From NCBI GenBank assembly GCA_937887565.1, contig CALABS010000033.1, positions 1-9,054 on the forward strand: a stretch of 9,054 nucleotides of DNA. Direction: 5' to 3'. Below, one piece after another: positions 7,858-9,054 of this stretch. This stretch comes from an uncultured Rhodospirillaceae bacterium (GTDB taxonomy: Bacteria > Pseudomonadota > Alphaproteobacteria > Rhodospirillales > Magnetospirillaceae). Below the pieces are notes generated by a model. That model was not told where the DNA came from and did not search any database. It saw only the letters and a program-made list of their open reading frames with translations. A program made the position numbers and the translations under genes. Position 1 is the stretch's first letter. Each line of letters opens with the position of its first letter.

Positions 7858-7961
7858 GGTTGAACTCCTCTTTTGTTCAGGTTCTGATTTCCGAGGCCCC
7901 GGATAGCCGCACCATGCGGCACGGTGCTTACTTACCGGAGCCGGGGCTGATGCGTCGGAGA
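7858..7961 (-). promoter_or_regulatory. Structured gap between the sigma-like gene and the hypothetical gene
   Basis: This 104-base gap holds a perfect 7-bp inverted repeat (GCCCCGG at 7896-7902 with CCGGGGC at 7941-7947). Inside it are two mutually exclusive small stems: GCCGC 7906-7910 with GCGGC 7916-7920, or GCACC 7909-7913 with GGTGC 7923-7927. No T-run follows in the transcribed direction, so it is not a standard intrinsic terminator. It begins about 14 bases after the sigma-like gene stop and ends about 40 bases before the next start. It may be an mRNA processing or attenuation element; the function is inferred. The ribosome binding site of the next gene (AGAGGAG) lies outside the structure. 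Confidence 0.4.
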
Positions 7962-8546
7962 TCACAGGTAGTCGGTCAGGCCAGCCTCGCTGAAAGCGTC
8001 CCGCAGCTTGCTCAGCCGGTCGTAGAGGGTGGTTCTGGGAATGCCCATCTCCCGGGCGATTTCGGCCATGGTGCTGTCGTGCAGGCGCACGCACAGATCC
8101 CGGAGCTCTTCCGGCAGCGAGGCGATGGCCTGGCCGAGATCCATGCGGATCTCATGGGCGAGGCGCTCCCTTGTCTCGCGGGTGCCGCCTCCCAGAGAAC
8201 CTTCGCTGTCCAGGAAGTCGATCCGCTCGGTGGTGTCGCCTTCGCCGTTGTCGAGGGGTTCGTTGAGTGAGGTTTGGCAGAGCCGCCAGTCCCGGCATTG
8301 GGCGAACCGGGCCTCCAGAATGGTGGAGATGTGACGTTCGACGATCCGGGCCATGAAGGTGGTCTTCTTGGCCTTGGCGGGATTGAAATGCCGCATCCGC
8401 TGCAGCAGATCGATCATCAGTTCCTGTTCGAGGTCGGGTCTGTCGTCCTCGGTGAATCCGGCCTTGCCTACGAGTTGACGTGCTTTGTGCCGAATGAGGT
8501 CGGCGGCATACTTGTCGATGCCGTCGTAAGAATTTTGTGAAACCAT
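7962..8546 (-). CDS. Sigma-70-like / sigma-like HTH protein
   Basis: The 194-residue protein looks like a small sigma-70 family member. Residues 14-88 resemble region 2 (DLEQELMIDLLQRM, then FNPAKAKKTTFMARIVERHISTILEAR, a helical block with an aromatic and basic face). A polar acidic linker covers about 95-125. Residues 141-186 resemble region 4, with the helix-turn-helix STMAEIAREMGIPRTTLYDRLSKLRDAF. If it is a true sigma factor it would direct RNA polymerase to element promoters; it could equally be a sigma-derived DNA-binding activator. The ATG at 8546 has a strong GAGGAGG five bases upstream, but that site sits inside a perfect hairpin (8552-8570), suggesting translational control. The gene is set apart by gaps on both sides, unlike the overlapping genes downstream. 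Confidence 0.8.
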   Translation of the reverse strand: MVSQNSYDGIDKYAADLIRHKARQLVGKAGFTEDDRPDLEQELMIDLLQRMRHFNPAKAKKTTFMARIVERHISTILEARFAQCRDWRLCQTSLNEPLDNGEGDTTERIDFLDSEGSLGGGTRETRERLAHEIRMDLGQAIASLPEELRDLCVRLHDSTMAEIAREMGIPRTTLYDRLSKLRDAFSEAGLTDYL

Positions 8547-8551
8547 CGGGG

Positions 8552-8570
8552 CCTCCTCGGAGCGAGGAGG
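8552..8570 (-). promoter_or_regulatory. Hairpin covering the Shine-Dalgarno of the sigma-like gene
   Basis: CCTCCTCG (8552-8559) and CGAGGAGG (8563-8570) form a perfect 8-bp stem with a 3-base loop. In the mRNA the 3' arm is the GAGGAGG ribosome binding site of the gene starting at 8546, so folding would block initiation. The sequence is seen directly; regulation by a ligand, temperature, protein or coupled translation is inferred. Confidence 0.55.
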
Positions 8571-8578
8571 AGGTCCGC

Positions 8579-8679
8579 GTGGGTGTCGGCACGGGCCAGA
8601 TCACAGGACAAAGCTGTCGCGTGGGCGAAGGGGTCGCAGGTACGCCGCCAATTGCCGTATTCGGCTCGGCGACACCCAC
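8579..8679 (-). promoter_or_regulatory. Inverted-repeat-bounded leader upstream of the sigma-like gene
   Basis: GTGGGTGTCG (8579-8588) and CGACACCCAC (8670-8679) are a perfect 10-bp inverted repeat enclosing 81 bases. In RNA it could close a stem, with smaller hairpins inside, including GCCG-AATA-CGGC (8654-8665) and GACA-GCTT-TGTC (8607-8618). It ends eight bases before the hairpin over the ribosome binding site. CGCGTGGG occurs twice, at 8576-8583 and 8618-8625. No known riboswitch class was recognised. It may be a structured 5' leader or, as DNA, an operator; the whole 8547-8741 gap shows no convincing promoter. Confidence 0.4.
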
Positions 8680-8741
8680 AACAGCCTCCGCCATGCGTCC
8701 AGCTTGTTGTCCAGTGTCTAAGGGTTCAGGTCGTTACGTGT

Positions 8742-9054
8742 TCAGGCTGCCCGTTCCTCGATGCGCATCAGGAACGGGAGACCGTGCTTGATCTCGAGCA
8801 GGCAGACTTTTCCGCTGCCCATCTGCGCGAGGTGCTCCAGCAGCGCCACGACCTCTTGCTTGAGAATGAAGTCATCCTGGTCGCGCTCGGGCCGGGGACC
8901 GCTCTGTCCGCCCAGCTTGATCTCGCGCTCGATGACCGTGTCAGGGGTGAGTTCCGGCTCGCCGTCGCGGACCGGAATGTTGGTGATGCGGCCGAAGTTG
9001 ATGTCCTGCATCAACTCGATGAGTCGCCGCTTCGGTGGGGTGAGGTGTGCTTTG
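8742..9054 (-). CDS. Hypothetical protein, 5' end beyond the window edge
   Basis: The frame is open from the stop at 8742-8744 through the right edge. An ATG at 9011 (TTG at 9014) could start it, but the 14 codons upstream stay open, read like protein (HLTPPKRRLIELMQD), and no good ribosome binding site precedes 9011. The true start therefore probably lies outside. The visible 104 residues contain NFGRITNIPVRDGEPELTP, then VIEREIKLGGQSGPRPERD, then a helical stretch (ILKQEVVALLEHLAQMG) and a strand-like end (KVCLLEIKHGLPFLMRIEE). No signal peptide or membrane segment is visible. I do not recognise the family. It lies upstream of the structured leader and may belong to the same or a separate transcript. 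Confidence 0.65.
   Translation of the reverse strand, partial: KAHLTPPKRRLIELMQDINFGRITNIPVRDGEPELTPDTVIEREIKLGGQSGPRPERDQDDFILKQEVVALLEHLAQMGSGKVCLLEIKHGLPFLMRIEERAA

Noticed and set aside
7896..7947. Possible rho-independent terminator after the sigma-like gene
   Set aside because: The GC-rich repeat is not followed by a T-run in the transcribed direction, and its loop is long and internally paired.
7959..8607. 10-base direct repeat AGATCACAGG at 7959-7968 and 8598-8607 flanking the sigma-like gene
   Set aside because: Dozens of 10-base matches are expected by chance in 9 kb, and one copy spans a stop codon; no attachment-site features accompany it.
8152..8694. Minus-strand open frame from an ATG at 8694 covering the leader and overlapping the sigma-like gene
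   Set aside because: There is no ribosome binding site, the product is Pro/Thr/Arg-rich, and it conflicts with the sigma-like frame; a short leader peptide cannot be fully excluded.
7875..8747. GTTCAGG repeats in both gaps (7875, 8724, 8740)
   Set aside because: The same word also occurs inside coding sequence (near 579, 2962 and 6339), so it is not specific to the gaps.

Overview
The window is one GC-rich, tightly packed, single-strand gene block. All genes lie on the minus strand, so transcription runs from the right end (9054) to the left end (1). Overlapping stop/start codons, strong GGAGG-type ribosome binding sites and the gene content (Sak4-like ATPase, DUF669 protein, Cas4/RecB-like nuclease, ERCC4 nuclease, RecD2-like helicase, primase-ATPase fusion) point to the DNA replication and recombination module of a prophage, or of an integrative element with phage-type replication genes. 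The host is probably a GC-rich proteobacterium or related Gram-negative; this is an inference from codon use, and no host gene, integrase, tRNA or structural phage gene is present to fix the taxon.

Layout in transcription order: (1) 9054-8742, the C-terminal part of an unrecognised small protein that enters from beyond the right edge. (2) 8741-8547, a 195-base gap with a 10-bp inverted repeat enclosing 81 bases, then an 8-bp hairpin that would bury the ribosome binding site of the next gene. (3) 8546-7962, a small sigma-70-like protein. (4) 7961-7858, a 104-base gap with nested inverted repeats. (5) 7857-7522, a conserved-looking protein of unknown function. (6) 7525-6509, a PD-(D/E)XK nuclease with cysteines that may bind an Fe-S cluster. 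(7) 6482-5712, an AAA_24/Sak4-type RecA-like ATPase. (8) 5699-5226, a DUF669 protein whose C-terminus ends like a bacterial SSB. (9) 5226-4744, an ERCC4/XPF-type nuclease. (10) 4792-2564, a RecD2-like helicase whose start lies inside the nuclease gene. (11) 2567-1, a CHC2/TOPRIM primase fused to a P-loop ATPase, running off the left edge.

Working model (inference): the exonuclease, the Sak4-like annealing protein and the SSB-like DUF669 protein form a recombination trio comparable in roles to lambda exonuclease, Red-beta and SSB. The ERCC4 nuclease and RecD2-like helicase process branched or blocked DNA, and the primase-ATPase starts replication. The sigma-like protein at the head, with its structured leader, is a candidate regulator of the module. 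No convincing promoter, intrinsic terminator, tRNA, IS element or CRISPR array was seen. The long plus-strand open frames are antisense shadows of the GC-rich minus-strand genes.
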